Part shown: positions 41,245 through 48,601 of the stretch, piece by piece
Numbering within the stretch: position 1 is the first letter of the stretch
Layout of the letters: each line of letters begins with the position of its first letter
NCBI RefSeq assembly: GCF_001277235.1
Contig: NZ_CP012266.1
Span: 1,798,001-1,862,000 of the forward strand
From: Cronobacter dublinensis subsp. dublinensis LMG 23823
Lineage (GTDB): Bacteria > Pseudomonadota > Gammaproteobacteria > Enterobacterales > Enterobacteriaceae
DNA length: 64,000 bases
Direction: 5' to 3'
Notes under the pieces: model-generated
What the model saw: only the letters and a program-made list of their open reading frames with translations
Told to the model about the DNA's origin: nothing
Databases searched by the model: none
Translations under genes and position numbers: made by a program

Positions 41245-42566
41245 AGGCACGCGAAGTCAACTTTGACGGCCTGGTGGGGCTGACCCACCACTATGCCGGG
41301 CTGTCGTTCGGTAATGAGGCGTCAACAAAGCACCGCTTTCAGGTTTCCAACCCGAAGCTTGCCGCGAAACAGGGACTTGCCAAAATGAAAGCGCTGGCGG
41401 ACGCCGGTTTCCCGCAGGCGGTGATCCCGCCGCAGGAGCGTCCGAATCTCGCGGCGCTGCGCCTGATTGGCTTTACGGGCCGCGACGAACAGGTGCTGGA
41501 AAAGGCCTGGCGCACTGCGCCGCACCTGCTCTCCGCCGCCAGCTCCGCCTCGTCGATGTGGGTGGCAAACGCCGCCACGGTCTGCCCTTCCGCCGATGCG
41601 CTGGATGGCAAAGTGCATCTGACGGTGGCGAACCTGAATAATAAATTTCACCGCGCGAGCGAAGCGCCGGGCACCGAACGGCTGCTGCGCGCGATTTTCC
41701 GCGATGCGTCCCGTTTTGAGGTCCACCCGGCGCTGCCGCAGGTGGCGATGTTCGGCGACGAAGGGGCGGCCAACCACAACCGCCTCGGCGGCGATTATGG
41801 CGAGCCGGGTGTTCAGCTGTTTATTTACGGACGCGAAGAGAGCGGGGCGCTGGTGCCCGCCCGCTATCCGGCGCGCCAGACGCTGGAGGCCTCGCAGGCC
41901 GTGGCGCGGCTTAATCAGGTTGATCCGACGCGTACCGTGTTCGCCCAGCAGAACCCGGCGGTCATCGATCAGGGCGTGTTTCATAACGACGTGATTGCCG
42001 TCTCTAACCGTCAGGTGCTCTTCTGCCACCAGCACGCGTTTTTACATCAGCAGGCGCTGCTGGATGAACTCGCTGACCGGGTGTCAGGCTTTACGCCGCT
42101 GGTGGTGCCAGCCGATGAGGTCTCGGTGCAGGACGCGGTGCAGACCTATCTCTTTAACAGCCAGCTCTTGAGCCGCGATGACGGCGCGATGGTGCTGGTG
42201 CTGCCAGAGGAGTCGCGTCGCCATGAGGGCGTCTGGCGCTATCTGAATACGCTGCTGGCGGCGGATAACCCGATTAGCGAACTGAAGGTCTTTGATCTGC
42301 GTGAAAGCATGGCGAACGGCGGTGGCCCGGCCTGTCTGCGGCTGCGCGTGGTGCTGACGGATGCCGAGCGTCAGGCGGTCAACCCGGCGGTGATGATGAA
42401 TGATGCGCTGTTTAACCGTCTCAATGCCTGGGTCGATAAATACTATCGCGACCGGCTGACCCAGCAGGATCTGGTTGATCCGCAACTGCTGCGCGAAGGG
42501 CGCGAGGCGCTGGATGAACTGACGCGCCTGCTTGATCTCGGCAGCGTTTACCCGTTCCAGCTGTAA
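41241..42566 (+). CDS. astB: N-succinylarginine dihydrolase AstB, 441 aa
   Basis: Second step: converts succinylarginine to succinylornithine, carbon dioxide and two ammonia, the main nitrogen-releasing step. Start [20 protein letters not shown] is the conserved one. The pentein-fold active site is visible as the Glu/His blocks [16 protein letters not shown] and [12 protein letters not shown] and the nucleophilic Cys in [13 protein letters not shown]. It is about six residues shorter than the E. coli protein at the C-terminus. It overlaps astD and is followed by astE after nine bases with its own ribosome site. Confidence 0.97.
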   Translation: [441 protein letters not shown]

Positions 42567-42575
42567 GGAGCCGCT

Positions 42576-43538
42576 ATGGACGATTTTATCGCACAGACGC
42601 TGCGCGGTGAGCGGCCAGCGCACCTCACGCAGCGATGCGGCGAGATCACCGTCGAATGGCTGGATGAGGGCATTATCCAGCTAACGCCGCGAGGCCTTAC
42701 GCGCGGCGCGCTGGTGATAAGCGCGGGTATTCACGGCAACGAAACCGCGCCGGTGGAAATGCTCGGCGAGCTGCTCGCGCCGCTGCTGCGCGGCGAACGA
42801 CCGCTCGTCTGGCGTCTGCTGGTCGTGCTGGGCAGCCCGGCGGCGCTGCGTGCCGGACGCCGCTTTATGGATTACGACCTGAATCGGCTTTTCGGCGGGC
42901 GCTGGCAAAAGGCGACGCCGGGGTATGAAACCGCCCGCGCCGCGCGGCTTGAACAGGCGCTGGAGACGTTTTTCGCGGCGGGCGACGAGCCGGTGCGCTG
43001 GCATCTGGATCTGCATACTGCCATCCGCGGCTCGCAGTTTCCGCGCTTCGGCGTGTTGCCCGCGCGCGCCGCCGCGTGGCCGGAAGACTTTCTGACGTGG
43101 CTGGGCGACGCCAGGTTACAGGCGCTGGTGTTTCACCGCGCGCCGGGCGGCACCTTCAGCCATTTTTCCTGCGAGCGTTTCGACGCGCTTAGCTGCACGC
43201 TGGAGCTGGGGAAAGCCCTGCCGTTCGGTCATAACGATCTCAGCCAGTTCGCGCTGACCGGGCGGGCGCTGGCCGCCCTGCTGGACGACTCGCCGCTGCC
43301 CGCAGCCGACACGCCGCCGCGACGCTTCGAAGTGGCGCAGCAGCTGACCCGGCGCAGCGAGCACTTTGTGCTGCATATGTCCGGCGATACGGAAAACTTC
43401 ACCGCCTTCAGCGCGGGTACGCTGCTCGCGGAAGATGGCGACGAGCGCTATTACGCGCAGGATGTTGAGCGGGTGTTGTTTCCTAATCCGTCGGTCGCGC
43501 TCGGGTTACGGGCCGGATTAATGCTGCGCGAAATGTAA
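42576..43538 (+). CDS. astE: Succinylglutamate desuccinylase AstE, 320 aa
   Basis: Final step, releasing glutamate and succinate. A zinc carboxypeptidase-like hydrolase: zinc ligands His53 and Glu56 in AGIHGNETAPVEML and a His near 147 in WHLDLHTAIRG; the catalytic Glu follows in CTLELGKALPFG. The ribosome site TAAGGAGCCGCT separates it from astB. The operon astCADBE is complete and in the E. coli order. A GC-rich hairpin (about 43545-43566) follows the stop but lacks a T tract. Confidence 0.96.
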   Translation: MDDFIAQTLRGERPAHLTQRCGEITVEWLDEGIIQLTPRGLTRGALVISAGIHGNETAPVEMLGELLAPLLRGERPLVWRLLVVLGSPAALRAGRRFMDYDLNRLFGGRWQKATPGYETARAARLEQALETFFAAGDEPVRWHLDLHTAIRGSQFPRFGVLPARAAAWPEDFLTWLGDARLQALVFHRAPGGTFSHFSCERFDALSCTLELGKALPFGHNDLSQFALTGRALAALLDDSPLPAADTPPRRFEVAQQLTRRSEHFVLHMSGDTENFTAFSAGTLLAEDGDERYYAQDVERVLFPNPSVALGLRAGLMLREM

Positions 43539-43836
43539 TACCTGGCGGCGCCGGACGGTGCCGCCAATATATTGCGGAATATTCTTATCGGTTTCCTTTA
43601 TTTTACAGCGCGGCGGCTTTATACTGCGCTCATACTCTCTTCACAATCAATCAGTTGTGATATTTAAAAACTTTTCTCCTCTGTTTATCCTTATTTTCTT
43701 CATAATCGCACAATAATTGTTTTTTATGCTTTCACTGTTTTACTCAGACTCTGACTGATTGACGAATCTGCCCGTAGAATTAATCTCGTCAAGGCGACAA
43801 CCTGTTGCTGAATTAACTGAAAGTAAGGACAACATT
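43539..43836. other. Upstream region of spy
   Basis: After the astE hairpin the sequence is AT-rich and should carry the spy promoter. In E. coli spy is driven by BaeR and CpxR; I see T-rich tracts (43650-43745) but no convincing pair of CpxR repeats. Confidence 0.45.
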
Positions 43837-44319
43837 ATGCGTAAATTAACGGCTATCTTCGTTGCTTCCACACTGGCACTTGGCGCGGCTAACCTGGCTC
43901 ACGCGGCGGACGCCCCGGCGCCTGACGCGAACGGCAAGCCAATGATGCCGCATAAAGGTCCCCGCGGCCCGCATCACGATATGATGTTCCAGGGGCTGAA
44001 CCTGACCGATGCGCAGAAGCAGCAAATCCGCGACATCCGTAAAGCCCAGCGCGACAAATTTGAACGTCCTTCGCAAGAAGAGCGCCGCGCGATGCACGAA
44101 CTGATTGCCAGCGACAGCTTCGATAAAGCGAAAGCCGAAGCGCAGATAGATAAAATGGAAGCGCAGCACAAAGCCCGTATGCTGGCGCATATGGAAACCC
44201 AGAACAAAATCTATAACGTTCTGACGCCGGAGCAGAAAAAGCAGTTTAATGCCAATTTTGAGAAGCGTCTGACAGAACGTCCTGCGCCTGAAGGTAAAAT
44301 GCCAGCAGATACAGAATAA
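43837..44319 (+). CDS. spy: Periplasmic chaperone Spy, 160 aa
   Basis: An ATP-independent cradle-shaped chaperone induced by envelope stress. Start MRKLTAIFVASTLALGAANL with AAGTAAGGAC upstream; the signal peptide ends AHA at residue 23. Two LTxxQ motifs, LTDAQKQQ and LTPEQKKQ, frame the helical body and define the Spy/CpxP family; the charged REVKs such as HKARMLAHMETQNKIY form the concave surface. The mature N-terminus carries a His/Pro/Lys-rich segment. A very long hairpin terminator follows. Confidence 0.95.
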   Translation: MRKLTAIFVASTLALGAANLAHAADAPAPDANGKPMMPHKGPRGPHHDMMFQGLNLTDAQKQQIRDIRKAQRDKFERPSQEERRAMHELIASDSFDKAKAEAQIDKMEAQHKARMLAHMETQNKIYNVLTPEQKKQFNANFEKRLTERPAPEGKMPADTE

Positions 44320-44336
44320 TTTCTGACTGGCTTAAG

Positions 44337-44394
44337 ACCGCCGGTTTTGATCAGTGTCCTTCGGGGGCGCTGGTCAGAACCGGCGGTTTTTCTT
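44337..44394 (+). terminator. Long-stem intrinsic terminator of spy
   Basis: ACCGCCGGTT (44337-44346) pairs with AACCGGCGGT (44378-44387); the bases between continue the stem with G-U pairs up to a TTCG loop. TTTTTCTTTT follows. Confidence 0.9.
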
Positions 44395-44600
44395 TTCTGG
44401 CGCCTCTTGCCTCGTAATTTCTGTTGGTTATCATTCTCCTTTACCGCCGCGCTGCGCTTTTCGCCAGCGGGCGGTTTTCAGTATCTGCTACAGCAATCGT
44501 CTGGCGTTGCCGATAACGGCGCCAGTGGATCCAGACCGATAATTTTCGTCGCGGCGCAGCCGCAGGCGATTTACGCATTACGCGTTTTCCAGGAGTGGGG

Positions 44601-45146
44601 ATGGAGTTTTTTGACGTCAAAAAAATGCCGGTGAACCTGTGGCGCAACGGCGCAGGTGAAACACGGGAAATTTGCTGCTTCCCGCCGAGCCGGGATTTCA
44701 ACTGGCGCGCCAGCATCGCCTCTCTCGCCAGCAATGGCGAGTTCAATGTCGTCCCGCAGGTTGATCGCGTGGTGACGCTGCTCGATGGCGGCGAAGTGAC
44801 GCTGCACGGCGGCAGCGCGTTTCGCCACACGTTAAAGCGTCATCAGCCGTTTACCTTCGCGGGCGAGCACCCGGTACGTGCGGAGCTCACCGACGGACGC
44901 ATGTCGCTTGATTTTAATCTGATGACCCGCCGCGACCGCTGTCGCGCGCAGGTGCGCGTCGCCGATCGCACGTTCACCACCCGCCACAGGCGCGGCGGCA
45001 TTGTCTATGTGCTGAGTGGGGCGTGGCAGCTGAACGATAAACTGCTGACGGCCGAGCAGGGGGCATGGTGGCAGGAGGGGATGCATACCCTTCGGCTGCT
45101 GAAAACCGAAGGGCAGTTGCTGTTTAGCGAGATTACCTATCTTTAA
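44601..45146 (+). CDS. ves: Ves, HutD family cupin protein, 181 aa
   Basis: Start MEFFDVKKMPVNLWRNGAGE with CCAGGAGTGGGG upstream. The NLWRNGAGETREI block, DFNWRASIAS and the Gly-rich cupin turns (LLDGGEVTLHGG) are those of the HutD/Ves family. E. coli Ves is reported as a cold- and stress-inducible protein; its activity is unknown, while HutD relatives accompany histidine utilisation. The stop overlaps the stop of cho by four bases on the other strand. It follows spy in the same orientation but behind the terminator. Confidence 0.92.
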   Translation: MEFFDVKKMPVNLWRNGAGETREICCFPPSRDFNWRASIASLASNGEFNVVPQVDRVVTLLDGGEVTLHGGSAFRHTLKRHQPFTFAGEHPVRAELTDGRMSLDFNLMTRRDRCRAQVRVADRTFTTRHRRGGIVYVLSGAWQLNDKLLTAEQGAWWQEGMHTLRLLKTEGQLLFSEITYL

Positions 45147-46018
45147 CGGGCGCTCGCGCCGAGATCGATAATCTCGTGCTCACCGCTGATAAGCGGTTTG
45201 CAGAGGATACGATAACCGTCGTTGTCAAAGCCCTGCGGCGCGCGTGAAATGTTCGCCACCTCGCTTAACGACGCGACAGAGCCCAACCAGTACCAGTTAT
45301 GGATGATATGGTACTGGGTCATCTCCCCGAAACTCTCCCGCAACCCCACCGGGCCGTTCCACGGCCAGCAGATAACCCGCATACGCTCCAGCGCGTCCAT
45401 CAGACGGGCGTTATGCGCCTCGAGTGGCTCTTTACCGCAGCAGGCCCCCGCGCAGCGCTTCAGCGCCGAACGGAAACAGGCGCGACCAGGACGCACCGAT
45501 TCCAGCCCCAGCAGGCCATAGCAGAGCTGCTGCTCGTCCGCGATAGATTGCAGCGTGCCGAGCGCCGCGCGGCGGCTCGAAAAGAGGCCATACAGCCCCG
45601 GCTGATGGGAGAAATCGACATCGCGCGCGTACACCACCTCGGGCTTTTCGCCTTTAAACTGCAAGGAGCAGAGCTGGCGGTTGCGACGCAGACGCTTATT
45701 GAACAGCGGCTGCTGCTCTTTGATCATTTGCGCCTCCAGCAGCAGCGCGCCTATCTCGCCCGCCGTGCGGATAAACGTGATGCGCCGCGACTGGCGCAGC
45801 ATTGAAGCTTCGTCAGGCGTGCGCAGGTGCGAGAGCACCCGGCTGCGAATATTGACGCTTTTGCCGATATAGAGCGGCATGGTTTCGCTTTCGCCATGAA
45901 ACACATACACGCCAGGGTGTTTCGGCAGATCGTCGAGCCACGGACGCAGATGTTCGGGATATTCATAAATTGCCGCTTTTTCAAACTCCAGCCGCGGCGC
46001 GCCAGTACGCCTCACCAC
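45143..46018 (-). CDS. cho: Cho, UvrC-like 3' incision endonuclease, 291 aa
   Basis: An SOS-induced nucleotide-excision endonuclease that makes the 3' incision at bulky lesions UvrC handles poorly. Start is GTG followed at once by another GTG, after CAGGAGAGTGAT; E. coli Cho likewise begins MVRR. The GIY-YIG domain is clear: HPGVYVFHGES and PLYIGKSVNIRSRVLSHLR, then GALLLEAQMIKEQQPLFNKR. A cysteine cluster RACFRSALKRCAGACCG lies further on. It lacks the C-terminal half of UvrC, as expected. A LexA box lies 15 bases upstream of the start. Confidence 0.94.
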   Translation of the reverse strand: MVRRTGAPRLEFEKAAIYEYPEHLRPWLDDLPKHPGVYVFHGESETMPLYIGKSVNIRSRVLSHLRTPDEASMLRQSRRITFIRTAGEIGALLLEAQMIKEQQPLFNKRLRRNRQLCSLQFKGEKPEVVYARDVDFSHQPGLYGLFSSRRAALGTLQSIADEQQLCYGLLGLESVRPGRACFRSALKRCAGACCGKEPLEAHNARLMDALERMRVICWPWNGPVGLRESFGEMTQYHIIHNWYWLGSVASLSEVANISRAPQGFDNDGYRILCKPLISGEHEIIDLGASAR

Positions 46019-46032
46019 ATCACTCTCCTGAA

Positions 46033-46052
46033 TACTGTTTACTTATCCAGTC
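46033..46052. promoter_or_regulatory. LexA box of cho
   Basis: TACTGTTTACTTATCCAGTC has CTGT-N8-CCAG, one change from the LexA consensus CTGT-N8-ACAG with flanking T and A matching. The position just upstream of cho fits repression by LexA, known for E. coli cho. Confidence 0.82.
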
Positions 46053-46086
46053 TATCAGGGAATGTGTGGTTGAAAAAGCGCCATTT

Positions 46087-46977
46087 TCAGTTCAGGTTGC
46101 GCGTCGCAAGCCAGCAGAGCAAGGAGCCGGCCACCACCATCGCCACGCCCTGCCAGAACGCGATGCCCGGCGCGAGGCCGAGCCACAGGCTCGCCAGCAG
46201 CGCTGAAAGCACTGGCGTGAAGTAAGACGCGGTGGCGAGCAGCGTCATATTGCCGTGCTGAATACTGTAGTTCCAGGCGGCGTAAGCAGTTGCGGTGGAA
46301 AGGCCCATAAAGAGCAGTTGCGCGACGGCGGGCGCAGAGGGCTGCATCGGCGGCTGGGGCGACAGCGCGTAGTTCAGCCACAGCGCCGCAGCGGTGGCGC
46401 AAAAAAAGAGCGCCACGCCGCTCTGACCATTGCTCCAGCGGCGGGTCAGGTTGCAGTAGAGCGCCCAGACGAGGGCGCCCGTGAAGGCGAGCGTATAGGC
46501 GACCGGGTTATCCTGCACGTTGTGCCAGAGCTGCGCGGGCGACCAGTCGCCGTCGCCTTTGAGCACCTGAAACACGCCTGCGATGGCGAGCAGCAGCCCC
46601 GGCCAGAGCCAGACGCGGCTGCGCTGGCCGTTAATGAGTACCGCCAGCAGCACCGTCAGGCTCGGCCAGAGATAGTTAATCATCCCAAGCTCCAGCGACT
46701 GCGCGCGGGTATGAGCAAGACCGATCGCCAGCGCGAGGCAGATTTCATAACCGACAAACAGCAGTCCGCCGACAATCAAATAGCGGCGCGGCAGGCGTTT
46801 TGGGTGAATCAAACCGGGTGACACCATCAGGCAGAGCGCGCTGACGGTATAGATAAGCGCCGCGCCGCCCACCGGGCCGAACGCTTCGCTGATGCTGCGA
46901 AGTAACCCGACGGATGTGCTCCAGAGCAGAATGGCCGCAAGGCCCGGCAGCGTGGCGCGCTGCGTTGACACTGACAT
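46087..46977 (-). CDS. yddG: YddG-type aromatic amino acid exporter (DMT superfamily), 296 aa
   Basis: Ten predicted membrane spans in the EamA fold. Blocks such as LWSTSVGLLRSISEAFGPVGG, VGYEICLALAIG, GMINYLWPSLTVLLAVLING and SYFTPVLSALLA are those of E. coli YddG, which exports aromatic amino acids and paraquat. Start MSVSTQRATLPGLAAILLWS with AGGGATGACC upstream. In E. coli yddG lies elsewhere (near fdnG), so here it has a different context, inserted between cho and nadE. It follows nadE on the same strand after a hairpin. Confidence 0.85.
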   Translation of the reverse strand: MSVSTQRATLPGLAAILLWSTSVGLLRSISEAFGPVGGAALIYTVSALCLMVSPGLIHPKRLPRRYLIVGGLLFVGYEICLALAIGLAHTRAQSLELGMINYLWPSLTVLLAVLINGQRSRVWLWPGLLLAIAGVFQVLKGDGDWSPAQLWHNVQDNPVAYTLAFTGALVWALYCNLTRRWSNGQSGVALFFCATAAALWLNYALSPQPPMQPSAPAVAQLLFMGLSTATAYAAWNYSIQHGNMTLLATASYFTPVLSALLASLWLGLAPGIAFWQGVAMVVAGSLLCWLATRNLN

Positions 46978-47027
46978 AGGTCATCCCTGAAAAAGGTGCG
47001 GTGACGCGAAACGAAGATTAAGCGGGG

Positions 47028-47051
47028 TGACACGCCCCGGCGGGGCGTGTC
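47028..47051. terminator. Strong hairpin between nadE and yddG
   Basis: GACACGCCCC-GCC-GGGGCGTGTC is a perfect 10-bp stem just after the nadE stop. No T tract follows on either strand, so termination would be weak; it may protect the 3' end of nadE mRNA. Confidence 0.55.
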
Positions 47052-47061
47052 AAAAGCGCGA

Positions 47062-47889
47062 TTATTGCTTCCAGAAATCGTCGAAAATCGTGATCGGCGG
47101 GCGACGTTTGTGCTCGGTTTTCAGATACCAGCCGTCAATAATCTGGCTGATTTTCTCGTCGATCGGTTTGCCTTCCAGATAGTCGTCGATGTTGTCATAG
47201 GTGACGCCCAGCGCCACTTCATCCGGCAGGGACGGACGATCGTCTTCGAGGTCGGCGGTCGGCACTTTCAGATAGAGATGCTCCGGGCAGCCGAGCGTTT
47301 TCAGCAGCAGTTTGCCCTGACGCTTGTTGAGGCGGAACAGCGGGTTGATATCGGTGCCGCCATCGCCGTATTTGGTAAAGAAGCCGGTCACCGCTTCAGC
47401 CGCATGGTCGGTGCCGACCACCACGCCTTTGGTCATCCCGGCGATGCTGTACTGCGCTTTCATACGCTCGCGCGCTTTTTCGTTGCCGCGCACGAAATCG
47501 CTCAGCTCAATACCTGCTTCGCGCAGCGCTTTCTCGCTCGCCAGCACGGCTTCTTTGATGTTAACGGTCAGCACTTTGTCCGGCTGGATGAACGCCAGCG
47601 CGTCCTGACAATCTTTTTCATCAAACTGTACGCCGAAGGGCAGACGCACCGCGATAAACTGATAGCTCTGGTCGCCGGTTTCATCACGCAGTTCGCTGAT
47701 GGCAAGCTGGCTCAGTTTGCCCGCAAGCGTGGAATCCTGACCGCCGCTGATGCCGAGCACCAGGGTTTTCAGGAACGGATATGTTTTCAGGTAGGACTTC
47801 AGAAAATCGACGCTGCGACGGATCTCTTCACTGGCGTCAATTTGCGGTTTTACCCCAAGCGCCTGAATAATTTCATGTTGCAATGCCAT
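47062..47889 (-). CDS. nadE: NH3-dependent NAD synthetase, 275 aa
   Basis: Amidates nicotinate adenine dinucleotide to NAD, the last step of the pathway. The ATP-pyrophosphatase P-loop is LVLGISGGQDSTLAGKL; the substrate loop GVVVGTDHAAEAVTGFFTKYGDGGTDINPL is clear, and the length equals E. coli NadE. Start MALQHEIIQALGVKPQIDAS with GAGGGG upstream. There is no glutaminase domain, so it uses free ammonia. Divergent from osmE, about 255 bases apart. Together with pncA it gives two NAD-salvage genes in this window. Confidence 0.97.
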   Translation of the reverse strand: MALQHEIIQALGVKPQIDASEEIRRSVDFLKSYLKTYPFLKTLVLGISGGQDSTLAGKLSQLAISELRDETGDQSYQFIAVRLPFGVQFDEKDCQDALAFIQPDKVLTVNIKEAVLASEKALREAGIELSDFVRGNEKARERMKAQYSIAGMTKGVVVGTDHAAEAVTGFFTKYGDGGTDINPLFRLNKRQGKLLLKTLGCPEHLYLKVPTADLEDDRPSLPDEVALGVTYDNIDDYLEGKPIDEKISQIIDGWYLKTEHKRRPPITIFDDFWKQ

Positions 47890-48144
47890 TTACCCCTCCA
47901 GTCTTGTTCGCCTGCAACGCGCAGGCATTGAAACAGTGATTTGTTAAAGCTAACCCGTTGTGGGCAAAACGACAAGTCACCGACGCCCGGCGCGCCACCC
48001 GGCAGCGCGAACGCCGTTTTTTGCGTCATTCCCCGCCCTGCGGGAAATTTTCTTAATTTGTGCGCGTTTTGGGTAACAGGTTGAAAAAATGCCTTTTATA
48101 TTCCAGGCTTATTCACACACGCTGAAAAAAAAGAGGATGACACA

Positions 48145-48486
48145 ATGAACAAGAAGTTTGCAGGATTTCTGAGTGCAGCGGCTGTAATGACCATGCTGGC
48201 AGGGTGTACCGCTTACGATCGCACGACCGATCAGTTTACCCAGCCGGTGGTTAAAGATGTGAAAAAAGGCATGAGCCGTCAGCAGGTTATGCAGATTGCG
48301 GGTAAACCGTCTTCTGAAGTGACCATGATTCACGCGCGCGGCACCTGCCAGACCTATATTCTGGGCAGCCGCAACGGCAAAACCGAAACCTATTTCGTCG
48401 CCCTGGACGAAACCGGTCACGTGCTGAATTCTGGCTACCAGACTTGTGCCGAGTACGATACCGACCCGCAGGCGCCGAAGCAGTAA
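48145..48486 (+). CDS. osmE: OsmE, osmotically inducible lipoprotein, 113 aa
   Basis: Signal peptide with lipobox LAGC at residues 18-21, so the mature protein begins with acylated Cys21 (CTAYDRTTDQF). The SmpA/OmlA-type domain follows: VKDVKKGMSRQQVMQIAGKP, then TCQTYILG and a YFVALDETGHVLNSGYQTC end with a probable disulfide. E. coli OsmE is induced by osmotic strength and stationary phase. The ribosome site AAGAGGATGACACA precedes the ATG; a terminator follows. Next in E. coli come chb genes, absent here. Confidence 0.95.
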   Translation: MNKKFAGFLSAAAVMTMLAGCTAYDRTTDQFTQPVVKDVKKGMSRQQVMQIAGKPSSEVTMIHARGTCQTYILGSRNGKTETYFVALDETGHVLNSGYQTCAEYDTDPQAPKQ

Positions 48487-48504
48487 TTCGCCTCGCAGGC
48501 AAAG

Positions 48505-48530
48505 AAACCGGCTCCGGCCGGTTTTTTTGC
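48505..48530 (+). terminator. Intrinsic terminator of osmE
   Basis: AACCGG-CTCCGG-CCGGTT stem followed by TTTTTTG. Confidence 0.85.
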
Positions 48531-48560
48531 GCCTGCGTTTTGCGCCGGCTAGCGCCCATA

Positions 48561-48590
48561 AAAAACGCCGCATGACGCGGCGTTTGGTTT
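48561..48590 (-). terminator. Intrinsic terminator of katE
   Basis: AAACGCCGCG-TCA-TGCGGCGTTT on the minus strand followed by a T run. Confidence 0.88.
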
Positions 48591-48601
48591 TTGCAGAACG
48601 G

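Noticed and set aside
43640..43836. Possible CpxR or BaeR boxes before spy
   Set aside because: T-rich tracts are present, but no pair of GTAAA-type repeats at five-base spacing could be found by eye.
44395..44600. Plus-strand frames between spy and ves
   Set aside because: They begin inside the spy terminator hairpin, have no ribosome site and show no recognisable protein.
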